NCBI GenBank assembly: GCA_964527995.1
Contig: CAZGRP010000002.1
Span: 1-64,000, forward strand
From: CAZGRP01 sp964527995
GTDB taxonomy: Bacteria > Zhuqueibacterota > Zhuqueibacteria > Oceanimicrobiales > CAZGRP01
Direction of reading: 5' to 3'
DNA length: 64,000 nucleotides
The position numbers and the translations under genes are program-made. The first letter of the stretch is position 1. Each line of letters starts with the position of its first letter. Below are positions 36,103 to 44,729 of the stretch, one piece after another. The notes under the pieces were generated by a model. It saw only the letters and a program-made list of their open reading frames with translations, made no database searches and was not told the origin of the DNA.

Positions 36103-36902
36103 TCGATATCCACGCTCACGTTCTGCCCCAAATTGATGACGGCCCGCAGAGCTGGGACGAAACCCTTGAAATGTTGCGCATCGCCCAGGCGCACGGCACC
36201 ACCGAGGTGGCGGTTACCCATCATATCCTCAGCGAGTTGGACTACGAGCTTGAACCGCAAATCCTGCAGCGCTTTGCCCAGCTCCAGGAGCTGCTGCCCC
36301 GGAAGGGGATCGAAATCAAGCTCCACCTTGGAGCCGAGCTCTATGTGCAGCCGGACATGACCCTCGACCACCGCATTTCCACCTACAACAACATGGGGCG
36401 CTATTGCCTGGTGGAGTTCCCGATGCAGTCGATTCCGCGCTTCGCGGCGCAGCGTTTTTTCGAACTTCTCACCAATGGTGTCATTCCCATCCTGGCGCAC
36501 CCGGAGCGCAACATGGGTATTCTGCGGCGGCCGGAAATTGCCTACGAATATGCCCGAAGAGGCGCCTTGCTACAGGTCAATGCACAGAGTCTGCTGGGGC
36601 GGCACGGCTCTCGGGTCAAGGAGATCGCTCACCTGCTGATGGATTGTAACCTGGTGCATCTGGTGGCCAGCGATGCCCACAACCCGACGCGGCGGCCTTT
36701 GCGCCTCGACCAGGCGTACGATCTCGTAGCTGACACCTGGGGAGCCGAGCGCGCCGATCTGCTGTTCAAGGAGACCCCGGGGCGGATCGTTCGCGGCGAA
36801 GAAGTTCAAACCAGCGATCCGATCCCGATCGAAGAAGGGCGCAAAGGAAAGCGCGGCTTTCTCCTCCGTGTCCGTGAATGGCTCGCTCAGGTAAAAGAGT
36901 AG
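36099..36902 (+). CDS. CpsB/YwqE-like PHP-family tyrosine-protein phosphatase
   Basis: A 267-residue metal-dependent PHP hydrolase. The N-terminal IDIHAHVLPQIDDGPQSWDETLEML supplies HxH ligands and is highly typical of CpsB/YwqE phosphatases of capsule-related tyrosine kinases. Further metal ligands appear in VAVTHHILSELDY, IPILAHPERN and LVASDAHNPTRRP. GTG at 36099 is chosen because it opens directly at the domain and overlaps the GGGPS stop (GTGA). A capsule or exopolysaccharide role is inferred from family; no kinase or glycosyltransferase gene is adjacent. Confidence 0.85.
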   Translation: MIDIHAHVLPQIDDGPQSWDETLEMLRIAQAHGTTEVAVTHHILSELDYELEPQILQRFAQLQELLPRKGIEIKLHLGAELYVQPDMTLDHRISTYNNMGRYCLVEFPMQSIPRFAAQRFFELLTNGVIPILAHPERNMGILRRPEIAYEYARRGALLQVNAQSLLGRHGSRVKEIAHLLMDCNLVHLVASDAHNPTRRPLRLDQAYDLVADTWGAERADLLFKETPGRIVRGEEVQTSDPIPIEEGRKGKRGFLLRVREWLAQVKE

Positions 36903-37028
36903 TCCGTGCCTTTTGTAGATGCCAGACGATTGGGATCTCGGCAGCGCACTGAAACCCCGATGCAGGCAAATGGGTTCAATTGTCAGCCAGGGCGGCTTCG
37001 CCCGCGCAGGAGTTGATTTCGAGTCCAA

Positions 37029-39173
37029 ATGTTGACCTTCTTGAATCCGGCGCTGCTGGCAGGCTTGCTGGCGGCCGCGATCCCCATCCTGATTCACCTG
37101 TTCACCCGCCGCAAGGTCAAGACGATTGCGTTCAGTACGCTGCGTTTCATCAAAGAGCTGCAGCGCCGCAAGATCCGTTACCTCAAGCTCCGCCAGATCC
37201 TCCTGCTCATCCTGCGCACCCTGGCAGTCGTGTTTCTGGTGCTGGCGTTTGCCCGGCCTGCGCTGAAGCAGAGCTTGGGTGCGCTGTCGGCGGACGCACC
37301 ATCGGCGGTGGCGATCATTCTCGACAACACGCTCAGCATGGGGCTTCAGATTGAAGGGCGTAGCAAGTTCGATCTCGCTCGGGACCGCGCTCTGGATGTG
37401 CTGGCCCTCTTTCGCGAGGGTGACGAAATCTACGTTATCTATCCACAACGACCCGCTCATCTCGCCCACGAAGGCGCTTTGAAGGAGCGACGACAGGTTC
37501 GTGATTTGATCGAGGCGGCGGAGCTCTCCGACGCCGGCACGGACCTGCTGGGCGCCATCCGACTTGCAGTCCAGAAGCTGGAGTCGTCGCGTTATGTCAA
37601 CAAAGAGATCTATTTGATCTCCGACCTGCAGCGTTACGGGGTCGAGGTCGCCGAGACCGACTCGGTGCGCGTTCCGGCGGATGTCAAGCTATTCGTTGTG
37701 CCGATCCCGGGCGATGCCCGCTCGAACCTGACCCTCGACTCGGTCGGGGTGGTCAACCAGATCATCGAACGCGGCCGGGTTACCGAAATCGAAGCCACCG
37801 TTCGCAACACCGGTCTGGTGCGCCAGCGCCAGCGCCTCGTTCATCTCTATATGGACGGGAAACGAGTCGGCCAGGACGACGTCACCCTGGAGCCGGGAGC
37901 GTCGAAGCGCATCGTCTTCCGTGTCGTCCCGGATCATGCCGGCACAACTGTCGGCTACGCCCGATTGGAGGACGACGACCTGCCGCAGGACAATCGGCGC
38001 TATTTTGTTTTCCGGATTCCCGAACAGATTCGGGTGCTTCTGGTCGGTGGCAGTGAGGGCGACACTCGATATCTTCGCCTGGCTCTGCGGCCGGATGAAA
38101 AGTCGACGTCGTATATCCGAGTCCGCCAGATCGACGCGTCGTCGCTTGATCGCACGGCCCTGTCGAAGGCGGATGTGGTCATCCTTGCAGACGTGCCCAC
38201 CATCGACGACAACCTGGGAGCCAGTCTGCGCGAGTTCGTCCGCATGGGAGGCGGCCTGGTGATCTTTCTCGGCAGCGACGTCGACGTGCGCAACTACAAC
38301 GAAAAGCTCTTGCCTCGGCTGCAAATGCCCGTGCTCACCAAAGCCCTGGGACAACTCGGAGCGACGGAGGCCTTCCTGACCTTCGGAAAGATCGACTATG
38401 GGCATCCCATCTTCAGCGGTGTGTTCGAACAGAAGAAGCGCCACGTCGAATCGCCGCGAGTCAGGTTCGCCTTCGACATTGCCCGCGATACCCCGCACGA
38501 GACGATCATCTCCTTCAGCAACGGGGCACCCTTTCTGCTCGAAGGGGGCGTCGGCGAGGGGCGGGTGCTGCTGGTGACCACGGGACTGGACGAAGCCTGG
38601 TCCGACCTCGCTGTGCGCGGGATCTTCGCCCCCCTCGTGAACCGCAGTGTGACCTATCTGGCGGGCCGGAGCCAGGCCGAGGCTCAGGCGGTCGCCGTCG
38701 GTGCCGAGCTGGCATATCATCCCAAGCTGGCGGGAGCAGGGGTTGAGTTCGCTGTGCAAAAGCCGGACGGAGATCTGGTGCGCGTGAAGCCAGAGGTGAG
38801 CGGCGGGAGATACCGACTGAGGTTCGCACAGACGCAGCAGGCTGGCATCTACCGGGTGTTGGCCGGAGACAAGGAGCTCGGGGCGATTGCAGTCAACCCT
38901 ATTCCGAAGGAGTCCGATCTGACCGGCCTTTCGCCCAAAGAGCTGCGGTCGCTGACGGCAGCCGGGCGATTCTATGTAATCGGCCCGGATGCGCCTCTGC
39001 AGAGGATCGTCAGCCAGTCACGGTATGGCCGCGAGCTTTGGCGCACCTTTCTTGTGGCAGCCCTTGCTCTGCTGCTCATCGAAATGCTGATCTTTCGCGA
39101 ACGAGAGGAGGAGGGGATCGATGTGGAACCATCTTCGAGACAGCGCCAGGCCGAGATGGTCGGGTCGGCATGA
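37029..39173 (+). CDS. BatA-like membrane protein with von Willebrand A-like domain
   Basis: A 714-residue inner-membrane protein. The N-terminus is the BatA (aerotolerance regulator N-terminal) region: MLTFLNPALLAGLLAAAIPILIHLF, basic segment RRKVKTIAFSTLRF and a second helix (LLLILRTLAVVFLVLAFARPAL). Residues about 90-220 resemble a VWA domain with a degenerate MIDAS (DNTLSM, where DxSxS is usual). Then come CARDB-like beta regions and a glutamine-amidotransferase-like fold (IRVLLVGGSEGDTRYLRLAL, GGGLVIFLGSDVD). A last helix lies near 677-695 (TFLVAALALLLIEMLIF). Unlike Bacteroides bat operons, no batB-E or moxR gene is beside it. Function unknown. Confidence 0.85.
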   Translation: MLTFLNPALLAGLLAAAIPILIHLFTRRKVKTIAFSTLRFIKELQRRKIRYLKLRQILLLILRTLAVVFLVLAFARPALKQSLGALSADAPSAVAIILDNTLSMGLQIEGRSKFDLARDRALDVLALFREGDEIYVIYPQRPAHLAHEGALKERRQVRDLIEAAELSDAGTDLLGAIRLAVQKLESSRYVNKEIYLISDLQRYGVEVAETDSVRVPADVKLFVVPIPGDARSNLTLDSVGVVNQIIERGRVTEIEATVRNTGLVRQRQRLVHLYMDGKRVGQDDVTLEPGASKRIVFRVVPDHAGTTVGYARLEDDDLPQDNRRYFVFRIPEQIRVLLVGGSEGDTRYLRLALRPDEKSTSYIRVRQIDASSLDRTALSKADVVILADVPTIDDNLGASLREFVRMGGGLVIFLGSDVDVRNYNEKLLPRLQMPVLTKALGQLGATEAFLTFGKIDYGHPIFSGVFEQKKRHVESPRVRFAFDIARDTPHETIISFSNGAPFLLEGGVGEGRVLLVTTGLDEAWSDLAVRGIFAPLVNRSVTYLAGRSQAEAQAVAVGAELAYHPKLAGAGVEFAVQKPDGDLVRVKPEVSGGRYRLRFAQTQQAGIYRVLAGDKELGAIAVNPIPKESDLTGLSPKELRSLTAAGRFYVIGPDAPLQRIVSQSRYGRELWRTFLVAALALLLIEMLIFREREEEGIDVEPSSRQRQAEMVGSA

Positions 39174-39217
39174 GCGGTGAGGAATCCAACGAGCCGGCGA
39201 GTGCGTTGGACTGATAG

Positions 39218-40579
39218 GTGGGATTGTCCCGAAAAAACGCACGGAGGTGGAAACTCGGTTTGTATACTACAGAACAGCGTGAGCGCGAACGAGCCATTCT
39301 GATCGGACTTTCGAACGGCTCGGTCGATCGGTGGGTGGTCGAGGACTATCTGGAGGAGCTTACTTTGCTGGCGGAAACAGCCGGCGCTGAAGTCGTGGAT
39401 CGGATCATACAGGAGCGGCGCCGGATCGATCCTGCCTATTTCATCGGACGGGGGAAGGCGGAGGCCATCGCTGAGGAAGCCAAGGCCGTGGATGCCGACC
39501 TGCTGATTTTCGACGATGATCTGAGTCCGGCCCAGGTGCGCAACTGGGAACGGCTCACGAGCCGCAAGATCCTCGATCGCAGCGGTCTGATCCTCGATAT
39601 CTTTGCTCGCCGCGCCAAGACTCGGGAGGCCAAGACGCAGGTGGAGCTGGCACAGTTGAATTATCTGCTGCCCCGCCTGACACGGCAGTGGACGCATCTT
39701 TCCAGGCAGGTTGGCGGCATCGGCACCCGGGGGCCGGGCGAAACGCAGCTCGAGGTGGACCGCCGTATGATCCGCAAGCGCATCAGCCTGCTGACTCACG
39801 AACTGGCTAAGTTGCAGAGTCAGCGCACGATCCGGCGCCAGCACCGCACCGAAGTGTTCAAGGTTGCCCTTGTCGGCTACACCAACGTCGGCAAGTCGAC
39901 GCTCCTCAACGCGCTGACCAATTCGAGCGTAGGGGTCGAGGACCAGCTCTTTGCGACTCTCGATCCGACGGTGCGCAGCGTGAACTTTAGCAAGATGCCG
40001 AAGATCGTCCTCATCGATACGGTCGGCTTCATCCGCAAGCTGCCGCACGATCTCGTGGCCTCGTTCAGGAGCACGCTGGAAGAGGCAGCCGAAGCGGACA
40101 TGCTGCTCCACATCGTCGACATCAGTCATCCGCAGTTTCGAGAGCAGATCGCGACGGTACGAGAAGTCCTCCATCAGTTGGGAATCGATAACCGCCCTAC
40201 GGTCACCGTGTTCAACAAGGTCGACCGCCTGCGGGAACGCGGACTGATCGGGCGTCTGCGGCAGGAGGTGCAGCCCTCTCTCTTCGTGTCGGCGCAGAAG
40301 GGCATTTTCCTGGAGGACCTGAAGCGGATCATCTGCCGTTATGCCGCTGCCGACATCGTGGAGATGGACGTCGAGGTCGGACTGGCCCAGGCTGGCACCG
40401 TCGCCCGCATGTATGAACTCGCTCAGGTTACTGAGACAAACTACCTGCAGGATCGGGTCAAGGTTCGCCTGCGCGCCCCGCGTGCCAACGTCGGCAAGAT
40501 CGAACGTATCCTGCGACTGCATTCGGAAGAAGTCTCCAAGGCGCCCAGCGGTGCTTCCGCCCCTACCCTGGAGAGATGA
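39218..40579 (+). CDS. hflX: GTPase HflX
   Basis: A 453-residue ribosome-associated GTPase that splits stalled or hibernating ribosomes. The N-terminal domain has YFIGRGKAEAIAEEA and FDDDLSPAQVRNWE. A glycine-rich linker (GGIGTRGPGETQLEVDRR) leads to the G domain: G1 GYTNVGKST, G3 DTVGF, G4 NKVD. GTG at 39218 gives the longest form. A TTG at 39260 lies 13 nt after GGAGG and is an equally plausible start. Its last four bases overlap the next start (ATGA). Confidence 0.95.
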   Translation: MGLSRKNARRWKLGLYTTEQRERERAILIGLSNGSVDRWVVEDYLEELTLLAETAGAEVVDRIIQERRRIDPAYFIGRGKAEAIAEEAKAVDADLLIFDDDLSPAQVRNWERLTSRKILDRSGLILDIFARRAKTREAKTQVELAQLNYLLPRLTRQWTHLSRQVGGIGTRGPGETQLEVDRRMIRKRISLLTHELAKLQSQRTIRRQHRTEVFKVALVGYTNVGKSTLLNALTNSSVGVEDQLFATLDPTVRSVNFSKMPKIVLIDTVGFIRKLPHDLVASFRSTLEEAAEADMLLHIVDISHPQFREQIATVREVLHQLGIDNRPTVTVFNKVDRLRERGLIGRLRQEVQPSLFVSAQKGIFLEDLKRIICRYAAADIVEMDVEVGLAQAGTVARMYELAQVTETNYLQDRVKVRLRAPRANVGKIERILRLHSEEVSKAPSGASAPTLER

Positions 40580-42261
40580 GCTTTCGAAGAACGACAATCC
40601 TGACGGTGGCGGCTCTTCTGCTTATCAGCGTTACCGTCTTTTCGCAGCAACGCGGCAGGGTTCGGCGGAGCAATCCGAGCTACCGCCAGGGCGACTGGGT
40701 GACCTACTCGGTGGCCAGCTACGTCACCTCGGTGGCGGTCGGTCCGGACTTTGTCTACTTCGGCACAACGGGCGGGATCACCCGCTATAACCACTGGCGT
40801 GATGCCTGGGCCGACCCGTTCACTGTTTCGGATGGTCTGGCAGACGATTTCGTCACGGCCGTGGCCTTCGATCGCACCACCGGCTTCCTGTGGGCTGCCA
40901 CCCGGTCCGCCGTGAGCTATTATCATCCCACTGAGCAGGTGTGGCGGAACCTCTTCAAAGAGGAGCTGGGAATCTCACCTCGAGATGACGTCCAGTCGAT
41001 CGGTATCGCCGCAAACTACATCATTCTGGAGACCCAGGCCAACAAGCGCGTAACGTTGGACAAGTACGGCGGCGGGAGGGTGTTGCCGGCCGACAACGGT
41101 AACCCTGGCGCGGAGGGTTCGGTGCAGTGGTTCGGTGCCCACCAGCGCATTCCGCAGCGCTTTCCGATCTTCTTCACCCGCCCCGGCCTGATCTTCGATC
41201 CGGCAGGTTTCATCGAGGACAATATGCTTCGCCGCAGCCGGATCTCGGCCTACGTGGACGATGGCCAGGGTCGGGCGTGGATCGGCACCTGGGGCTTCGG
41301 CGCCGGACGCATCGACCTGCGCAGCGATCGGCTCGAGATCCTCGACTTCGGCCTCCTTTCTCCGGACGTTCGCGCTGTGGCCTTCGACGGCGGCGAACTG
41401 TGGATCGGTGGGTTTCGCTCTCCGACGGCGCCGACTCGTCACGGCGTCACCCGCTGGGACATCGACCGGCAGCGGTGGCGCTACTACGAGAGCCCCTTCA
41501 TCAGCCGACTGCGCAGCGATCAGGTGAATACCATCGCGGTGGACGACGGCTGGGTCTGGCTGGGGACCGACGCCGGGCTGGCCGGCTACTCCAAGAAGAA
41601 CGACGACTGGATCACTCTCGACACATTTCGCGGTCTGGCACGAAACCGGATTTTCGATGTCGAAGCCGACGATCAATACGTCTGGGTTGCTTCGGGGTCA
41701 GGCATCGATCGCATCACCAAGTCCACCCTGGGCAGCGATTCGCTTCATGTCGTACACATTCTTCCCAGCCAGTTGCGCGATGTCGGCGTCTACGACCTGA
41801 CCTTGATGCGAAACCTGGTCTGGGCCGGCACGGACCTGGGGGTCTTCGTCTATGACAACAGCAAGGGGGTAGGTGGCTACGAGAATGCTCCGCACGGGCC
41901 CGGAACCCAGGTGGTGACCGCGGTGCATCGCTACGAGAGCGAGATCTGGGTTGGCACCAGCCGCGGCGTCGAGGTCTACGACACCATTAGCCGCAAATGG
42001 CTAGGGGTGCCGGAAAAGCTATTCTATGCTACGGCTCCGGTGAACGCCATCGATGCCGACAGTCGCGTCGTCTGGGTCGGTACGCAAAAGGGGGCCTTGA
42101 AATACGATCGCCAGAGGAAATACTGGCGCCTTTACACGGTCTACGACGGGCTGGCCGACAACCGCGTGCAGGCAGTCTTGCTGGATGGTGACTATGTGTG
42201 GTTCGGCACGCCCAATGGCTTGACGAAGTTCTACTGGAACAATCCGGACCGCGGTGACTGA
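40576..42261 (+). CDS. Secreted beta-propeller protein (two-component regulator propeller-like)
   Basis: A 561-residue exported protein: signal peptide (ILTVAALLLISVTVFSQ) then repeated blades. Characteristic repeats are VYFGTTGGITRYN, LWAATRSAVSYYH, VWLGTDAGLAGYSK, VWVASGSGIDRI, VWAGTDLGVFVYD, IWVGTSRGVEVYD, VWVGTQKGALKYD and VWFGTPNGLTKFY, about one every 45-60 residues, as in the periplasmic propellers of Bacteroidetes hybrid sensors. No kinase, membrane anchor or sorting domain follows, so the propeller stands alone. ATG overlaps the hflX stop (ATGA) and a terminator follows. Ligand unknown. Confidence 0.8.
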   Translation: MSFRRTTILTVAALLLISVTVFSQQRGRVRRSNPSYRQGDWVTYSVASYVTSVAVGPDFVYFGTTGGITRYNHWRDAWADPFTVSDGLADDFVTAVAFDRTTGFLWAATRSAVSYYHPTEQVWRNLFKEELGISPRDDVQSIGIAANYIILETQANKRVTLDKYGGGRVLPADNGNPGAEGSVQWFGAHQRIPQRFPIFFTRPGLIFDPAGFIEDNMLRRSRISAYVDDGQGRAWIGTWGFGAGRIDLRSDRLEILDFGLLSPDVRAVAFDGGELWIGGFRSPTAPTRHGVTRWDIDRQRWRYYESPFISRLRSDQVNTIAVDDGWVWLGTDAGLAGYSKKNDDWITLDTFRGLARNRIFDVEADDQYVWVASGSGIDRITKSTLGSDSLHVVHILPSQLRDVGVYDLTLMRNLVWAGTDLGVFVYDNSKGVGGYENAPHGPGTQVVTAVHRYESEIWVGTSRGVEVYDTISRKWLGVPEKLFYATAPVNAIDADSRVVWVGTQKGALKYDRQRKYWRLYTVYDGLADNRVQAVLLDGDYVWFGTPNGLTKFYWNNPDRGD

Positions 42262-42298
42262 CGCAGGAGGGTGTGATAAAACCGCGCAGTAGCCGTTT

Positions 42299-42322
42299 CC
42301 CCGAGCTTGTTCGGGGTTTTTT
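42299..42322 (+). terminator. Intrinsic terminator after propeller gene
   Basis: CCCCGA, loop GCTTGT, TCGGGG, then TTTTTT: a six-pair stem and U tract 38 bp after the stop codon. It separates the hflX unit from rarA. Confidence 0.88.
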
Positions 42323-42394
42323 GTGTGAGGCGAGGCTGGGCGGTTTGGTGCTGCGAGCCGGATTCACTGGAGCAAACGACGGCGAGGACAGGCT

Positions 42395-43753
42395 ATGGAG
42401 TTGTTTGATGAATGGGCCGAGGAGCAGATGCAACGCTCGCGGCCGCTGGCGGATCGCATGCGTCCCCAGACTCTGGACGAATTCGTCGGGCAGGAGCACC
42501 TGGTGGGACCCGGAAAGGTGATCCGCAGGGCCGTTGAAGCCGATGAGATCCCCTCCATGATTTTCTGGGGTCCCCCTGGAGTCGGCAAGACGACCCTGGC
42601 ACGCATCATTGCTCATGCGACGCACTCCGACTTCTTCGCTTTGAGTGCCGTCACCGTAGGCGTCACCGAGGTGCGCCGGATCCTGGAGAAGGCCAAGGAG
42701 AATCGGCGTCTGGGAAAACGAACCATCCTTTTCATCGACGAGATCCATCGTTTCAACAAAGCGCAGCAGGATGCGCTCCTGCATGCAGTGGAAGATGGCA
42801 CCGTGGTGTTGATCGGCGCGACCACGGAGAACCCCTCGTTCGAAGTGATTTCACCTCTGCTGTCGCGGGCGAAGGTCTTCCGGATGTTTCCTCTCGACGA
42901 CGCCGATCTGGGGAAAATCCTCGACAGGGCGTTGAAGAACGACCCCGTCTTGGGCAAAGAAAAAATCGTCTTAGAAGATCAGGCCCGGGCTTTCTTGCTG
43001 CAGATGTCCGGCGGCGATGCTCGCGTTCTTCTCAACGCCGTTGAACTTGCGGTGCGTTTGGCCGAGGCGGATCCGTCCGGACGAAAAGTCTTGACTCTGG
43101 ATGTCGTCCGCCAGGCCGTGCAGCGCAAAAGCCTGCCGTACGACAAGTCTGGCGAACTTCACTACGACACCATTTCAGCCTTCATCAAGAGCGTTCGTGG
43201 ATCGGACCCGGACGCAGCGCTCCACTGGCTGGCGCGAATGATCGAAGCCGGAGAGGACCCCAAGTTCATTGCCCGCCGGCTGATCATTCTGGCTTCCGAG
43301 GATATCGGCAACGCCGATCCGCAGGCACTGGTTCTCGCCACGGCTGCGTTCACGGCCGTGAACTACATCGGCATGCCCGAAGGCGCACTGGTTCTTTCGC
43401 AGGCCACGACGTACCTGGCTACCGCTCCGAAAAGCAACGCCGCCTATCTGGCAATTCGGGAGGCTCTGGCCGACGTGCAGCGCCAGCCGATGCGTCCGGT
43501 TCCGCTTCACCTGCGTAATGCCCCCACCGGGTTGATGAAACGGGAGGGGTATGGAGCCGGCTATAAGTACCCACATGACTTCGAAGGGCATTTCGTCAAG
43601 CAGAACTATTTTCCCGAGGGGCTCGAGGAGCGCGTCTATTACCGGCCGTCGGACATCGGCTACGAGAAACGGATTCGACAGCGGCTGTGGGACTGGTGGA
43701 GGAGGCAACAGCACTCGCGGCCGACGGATAACGCAACGACGGAGGAGCAATGA
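42395..43753 (+). CDS. rarA: Replication-associated recombination protein A
   Basis: A 452-residue AAA+ ATPase of the RarA/MgsA/WRNIP1 family acting at stalled forks. The N-terminal LADRMRPQTLDEFVGQEHL is typical; Walker A is GPPGVGKTT, Walker B LFIDEIHRFNKAQQDALL, sensor 1 GATTENPSF. The C-terminal oligomerisation region includes SVRGSDPDAALHWLARMIEAGEDP and the conserved end GYGAGYKYPHDFEGHFVKQNYFP. It overlaps the next gene by four bases (ATGA). Confidence 0.96.
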   Translation: MELFDEWAEEQMQRSRPLADRMRPQTLDEFVGQEHLVGPGKVIRRAVEADEIPSMIFWGPPGVGKTTLARIIAHATHSDFFALSAVTVGVTEVRRILEKAKENRRLGKRTILFIDEIHRFNKAQQDALLHAVEDGTVVLIGATTENPSFEVISPLLSRAKVFRMFPLDDADLGKILDRALKNDPVLGKEKIVLEDQARAFLLQMSGGDARVLLNAVELAVRLAEADPSGRKVLTLDVVRQAVQRKSLPYDKSGELHYDTISAFIKSVRGSDPDAALHWLARMIEAGEDPKFIARRLIILASEDIGNADPQALVLATAAFTAVNYIGMPEGALVLSQATTYLATAPKSNAAYLAIREALADVQRQPMRPVPLHLRNAPTGLMKREGYGAGYKYPHDFEGHFVKQNYFPEGLEERVYYRPSDIGYEKRIRQRLWDWWRRQQHSRPTDNATTEEQ

Positions 43754-44718
43754 GTTCGGCCAGACTCTTTGTCGGGGTGGACATGGGTGGTACCAACGTG
43801 AAAGTGGCAGCTGTTCGCGAATCGGGCGAGGTCGTGGAGGCGCTGAGTCTGCCCTCAGAAGTAGAGCTTGGCCCGAAGCATGTACAGGAGCAGATCGAGC
43901 GAGGCATCGGCGCGCTGTTTGAGCGGTTCGGCAGGGAGGAGTTCGCCGCCGTGGGCGTGGGGGCTGCCGGTTCGGTCGACGACACCGGTGTGGTCAAGTA
44001 TCCTCCAAACTTCCCAGGCTGGGAGGTAGAAGGCCTGGGCGAGCGGCTGCGGCGGTTTACCGGGCTGCCGGTGTGGGTCGACAACGATGCCAATGTGGCC
44101 GCCATCGGCGAGGCGCGGTTCGGGGCGGGAAAGGGCTTCACCGACTTCCTGTGCATCACGCTCGGAACGGGTGTGGGAGGCGGCCTGTTTCTGCGCGGAG
44201 AGATCTACAGAGGGCCTGGGTTTGCAGCAGGCGAGGTCGGCCACATTACGGTCGACATGAACGGGCCGCAGTGCAAGTGCGGCAGCTACGGCTGCCTCGA
44301 ACGTTTCGTGGGTGCGCGCTACATCGTCGAGCGCGCCGTCCAGAAACTTCGCCAGCAGGGCGGGGGTAGAAAACTTACCGATTCGGTGAAAGGTGAACTG
44401 GACCGGCTGACGCCGAAGGTCATCAGCGAAGCCGCACTCGCCGGCGACGAGGTGGCTCTCGAAGTGATGTACGAGACCGGCACAGTGATCGGCGTGGCCA
44501 TGGCCAGTGTGGTAAACTTGCTCAACCTGCAGCGCATTATCGTCTCCGGCGGTGTGGCGCAGGCCGGCGACTTGATTCTTCAGCCGTTGCGCCAGATGCT
44601 TTCTGCCCGGGCTTTGCCAGTTCCCCGCAGCCAGTGCGATGTCGTGGCGGCGCAACTGGGTCCGCATGCTGGCGTGCTGGGTGCCGCCGCCCTGGCGATG
44701 GGCTCCAAGTCGGATTGA
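43750..44718 (+). CDS. ROK-family sugar kinase (glucokinase-like)
   Basis: A 322-residue kinase of the ROK family. ATP-site motifs are GVDMGGTNVKVAAV and LGTGVGGGLFL. The sugar-site EVGHITVDMNGPQCKCGSYGCLERFVG includes the ROK CXCGXXGCXE zinc motif and catalytic region; DNDANVAAIGEARFG is also typical. Glucose is the likeliest substrate, but N-acetylhexosamines are possible. The start is coupled to rarA. Confidence 0.88.
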   Translation: MSSARLFVGVDMGGTNVKVAAVRESGEVVEALSLPSEVELGPKHVQEQIERGIGALFERFGREEFAAVGVGAAGSVDDTGVVKYPPNFPGWEVEGLGERLRRFTGLPVWVDNDANVAAIGEARFGAGKGFTDFLCITLGTGVGGGLFLRGEIYRGPGFAAGEVGHITVDMNGPQCKCGSYGCLERFVGARYIVERAVQKLRQQGGGRKLTDSVKGELDRLTPKVISEAALAGDEVALEVMYETGTVIGVAMASVVNLLNLQRIIVSGGVAQAGDLILQPLRQMLSARALPVPRSQCDVVAAQLGPHAGVLGAAALAMGSKSD

Positions 44719-44729
44719 TCCTGACGCGG

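Noticed and set aside
36903..37028. Gap between the PHP phosphatase and BatA-like genes as a possible small gene or RNA
   Set aside because: No convincing start/ribosome site, hairpin or promoter; overlapping short frames look like chance.
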